Source: Pelagihabitans sp947500445
Lineage (GTDB): Bacteria > Bacteroidota > Bacteroidia > Flavobacteriales > Flavobacteriaceae
Reading direction: 5' to 3'
Assembly: GCF_050589625.1 (NCBI RefSeq)
Contig: NZ_JBNGOP010000013.1
Coordinates: 1-64,000, forward strand
DNA: 64,000 nt
The notes under the pieces were generated by a model. The model ran no database searches. It was not told the origin of the DNA and worked only from the letters and a program-made list of their open reading frames with translations. Every line of letters starts with the position of its first letter. Position 1 is the first letter of the stretch. Below are positions 62,113-64,000 of this stretch, piece by piece. The position numbers and the translations under genes were made by a program.

Positions 62113-62742
62113 ATGAGACCCTTAACCCTATTTTTACTTTTAATCTGTCAAATACTATTCGCACAAACATCCTTTACGCCAGTAGCAAAAACACAGCTCG
62201 ATACTTGGCTGACAACGGCCAAGGCAACCTCCGAGGTAAATGCAAACGCTGTTCCCAACCTATATGGGAACCACGGGCTGGCCCTAAAGAATTTGGAGGA
62301 CTCCAATTCCATTTTCAACTATGGTTTGAGCCTGACCACGGCCCTACAGCCCGGTTTGGCCACGGCGACGGAGAACCCGTTATCCGATGGGGGGCATCAG
62401 ATCGCCAACGAAGCGGAACAGGCATATTTGGGTGCAATCGCCTTGTTTTCAAAACACGGAAGGGCCAATATTATGTTGGGATTGCTTTACAACCAGTTGG
62501 GCAAATACATGCAATCCGAACCTTATTTGGAAGTTGGTCTACAGCTCGAGGAAGGTGGGGAGGACTGGATGGTCGCCGCAAACCAATATCTTTTGGCGGG
62601 GGCATATACCTACAATACCGACGAACTAAAATATCAGGATGTCTATAAAAAGTTCAAGCAATATGCTCATACCAGTGGTATTAAAAACGGGCCTTACTAT
62701 TTGAAGATGGCCGTGCTGTATGTGTCCTATTACGAGAAATAG
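62113..62742 (+). CDS. Secreted TPR-like protein
   Basis: 209 residues. Signal peptide MRPLTLFLLLICQILFAQ, then helical pairs resembling tetratricopeptide repeats (YLGAIALFSKHGRANIMLGL, YNQLGKYMQSEPYLEVGLQL, ANQYLLAGAYTYNT). It is outside the cytoplasm, unlike the SPFH protein, which it follows by 4 bases. It may serve as a partner of the next protein. Function unknown. Confidence 0.75.
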   Translation: MRPLTLFLLLICQILFAQTSFTPVAKTQLDTWLTTAKATSEVNANAVPNLYGNHGLALKNLEDSNSIFNYGLSLTTALQPGLATATENPLSDGGHQIANEAEQAYLGAIALFSKHGRANIMLGLLYNQLGKYMQSEPYLEVGLQLEEGGEDWMVAANQYLLAGAYTYNTDELKYQDVYKKFKQYAHTSGIKNGPYYLKMAVLYVSYYEK

Positions 62743-62747
62743 CAGCT

Positions 62748-63842
62748 ATGGGTTTTCCGTATGACATCCGTCCCTTTTTCATTGTAGTCCTTGGTATGAT
62801 GCATTTCATGACCAACGGGCAACAATTGCCAACCGGTTTTTATCAGGTAGACGATAGCTACGAAGGAACCCTGGTACGGGAATTGGACAATAAAACGGAT
62901 TTCTATGTGGTGCCTACTCCCATTTTAACTTTAGGGGATATAGAAGCGGTACAACCACAACCGGACGCTTTCGGAGGTGGTTTCAATTTGGTGTTCGAGT
63001 TGAACGATACCGGTACGGAAAAGTTCAAAAATTTTACGCAGGAGAACCATCCGACCGAAGGAGCGCTTTTATTGAACGGTAAATTGGTCAGTAAGGCGAT
63101 GATAGCCATGCCCATTCCCAATGGAATGTTCAACCTCTCCGGTTTCGATTTGCGAAAAGCCAGTGCGGTGAGCAATAGCATACAAAAACAAATGGGAAAG
63201 GTACCGTTGTTCGAGAAAGACGGTTTTTCGGTTTTTACCGATCGTGCCCTGGGGAACGACCGAACGATCTACGATGCCAAATCGGAACACGAAGCCTTTA
63301 TAAAAAAAGAGGCCGCCCCGGGTTCAGACTGTCCCCTGGAATTTTCTGCCGAGTACCGTCCGTTATCCTTGATCGGGAGCAGCTATAGTTACGAGTTCAG
63401 TAGCGTATCGGCTTCGGCCTGTGGGCATGCAGGTGTTTTGGCAGGTGTGAAAACTGTAGCGGTCCATTCCGGAGAAGAGGTTTCCATATTAAAGTATTTT
63501 ACCGAACAGGCCGTAGTGTCCGCTTTTAAAAAAGATGCTTGGGTAGTACAGCGGGCCAAGGAAAACCATTTGAACGTCAACACCATCACAAGTTTCGCCG
63601 ATGTACTTGAGTTTTTCGGCCCCGAGCACGGTATTGTATTTAGTCCTTCGGGTTTTTGTATTGTGGCGTACGGGAACAAGATGGCAAAAGTCCGTTTTGT
63701 GGGAAGCGAATATCTCGGTTGGAACCATCAAGGGCATTTGCAGCTGGGTTTTGAGTTACAGATCCGGCCGGAAGTACAAAGCGAGTTCGAAGCATCGGAT
63801 AATTTTTTTCTGGGAAGGTTTCGGAATACTTTGAAAAATTGA
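62748..63842 (+). CDS. Exported protein with a SecD-P1-head-like domain
   Basis: 364 residues. Signal peptide near 1-24 (IVVLGMMHFMTNGQ). Residues about 70-140 follow the SecDF P1 head pattern: FNLVFELNDTGTEKFKNFTQ, then NGKLVSKAMIAMPIPNGMF and LSGFD. No SecD membrane part is attached. The middle has cysteines (CPLEF, ACGHAG) and the C-terminus is unknown. Five bases after the TPR-like gene, so it ends this operon. Confidence 0.78.
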   Translation: MGFPYDIRPFFIVVLGMMHFMTNGQQLPTGFYQVDDSYEGTLVRELDNKTDFYVVPTPILTLGDIEAVQPQPDAFGGGFNLVFELNDTGTEKFKNFTQENHPTEGALLLNGKLVSKAMIAMPIPNGMFNLSGFDLRKASAVSNSIQKQMGKVPLFEKDGFSVFTDRALGNDRTIYDAKSEHEAFIKKEAAPGSDCPLEFSAEYRPLSLIGSSYSYEFSSVSASACGHAGVLAGVKTVAVHSGEEVSILKYFTEQAVVSAFKKDAWVVQRAKENHLNVNTITSFADVLEFFGPEHGIVFSPSGFCIVAYGNKMAKVRFVGSEYLGWNHQGHLQLGFELQIRPEVQSEFEASDNFFLGRFRNTLKN

Positions 63843-63950
63843 ACCCTTCCGGAGTTTTTTAGTTCGCCCGAAAAACCAAGATTATATGCCCCGATGAAGA
63901 CTTTTTTAAGTAGCAATTGGTATTGTAAAAATACAAGACGAGTTCATTAA

Positions 63951-64000
63951 ATGAAGCGCGCAACACGTATCCTATTTTCGATAACCAGCGGAGTGGTGTT
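63951..64000 (+). CDS. Start of a secreted-protein gene, cut by window edge
   Basis: Begins at ATG 63951 with MKRATRILFSITSG, a basic then hydrophobic start typical of a signal peptide. The gap of 108 bases after the previous gene leaves room for a promoter. Only 16 codons are visible. Confidence 0.5.
   Translation, partial: MKRATRILFSITSGVV

Noticed and set aside
1..64000. CRISPR arrays, insertion sequences, rRNA genes, prophage
   Set aside because: No regularly spaced short direct repeats with unique spacers, no transposase, integrase or phage structural genes, and no rRNA-like stretch seen.

Overview
The window is chromosomal DNA of a marine-type member of the Bacteroidetes, most likely family Flavobacteriaceae. 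Signs of this are the gliding genes gldB-gldC, a type IX secretion (Por) sorting domain on a GH74-like glycosidase, a flavobacterial dcw cell-wall/division cluster ending in ftsZ-yqeY, promoter -7 boxes of the TAnnTTTG type, few Shine-Dalgarno sites, and families such as DUF4846 and DUF6503. Secreted carbohydrate-active proteins (discoidin-domain protein at the left edge, GH74-BACON-DNRLRE protein) fit life on algal polysaccharide; the genus cannot be named from the sequence alone.

Layout. 1-3.3 kb: a truncated secreted discoidin-domain gene, a gene-poor stretch, a DUF4846 lipoprotein, a SIMPL-domain protein and a small membrane protein. 3.6-11.5 kb: dnaG (TTG start, CHC2 zinc ligands lost), an Asp-rich secreted protein, an atypical NarL-type response regulator (Glu in place of the phospho-acceptor Asp), nadE, gldB-gldC and a DUF6503 lipoprotein. 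11.7-19 kb: an SDR/amine-oxidase/AraC operon, a subclass B1 metallo-beta-lactamase coupled to a PhoD-like phosphatase, a small conserved gene, engB and an alpha/beta hydrolase.

19-35.3 kb: the dcw cluster, in order mraZ, rsmH, ftsL, ftsI, murE, mraY, murD, ftsW, murG, murC, ftsQ, ftsA, ftsZ, all on the plus strand with many overlaps, led by three perfectly phased GTGGT boxes (MraZ operator) and closed by a terminator; yqeY and tRNA-Arg(TCG) follow. murF, ddl and ftsB are not in the cluster. 35.4-37 kb is a decayed accessory segment abutting the tRNA, with a degenerate copy of the tRNA 3' end and a broken small-gene/nucleotidyltransferase pair.

37-50.4 kb: the GH74-like T9SS cargo, a sterol-desaturase-family protein, a lipoprotein, a ketosynthase III/methyltransferase/glycosyltransferase set, gcvP, a UbiA-like membrane protein, an ECF sigma/anti-sigma pair and a divergent periplasmic rhodanese. 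50.4-55.6 kb is one 1732-residue surface lipoprotein with near-identical 357-bp tandem repeats. 55.9-59.2 kb is a GbsR/MarR regulator and a four-gene operon (two membrane proteins, methyltransferase, TIGR01777 epimerase), joined by two near-identical 22-bp operators. 59.5-63.8 kb is a six-gene set with an SPFH-SHOCT protein, zinc-ribbon proteins, a TPR-like protein and a SecD-P1-like protein: the best candidate for an undescribed system here. A new secreted-protein gene starts at the right edge. A 27-bp imperfect palindrome occurs in at least four intergenic places.
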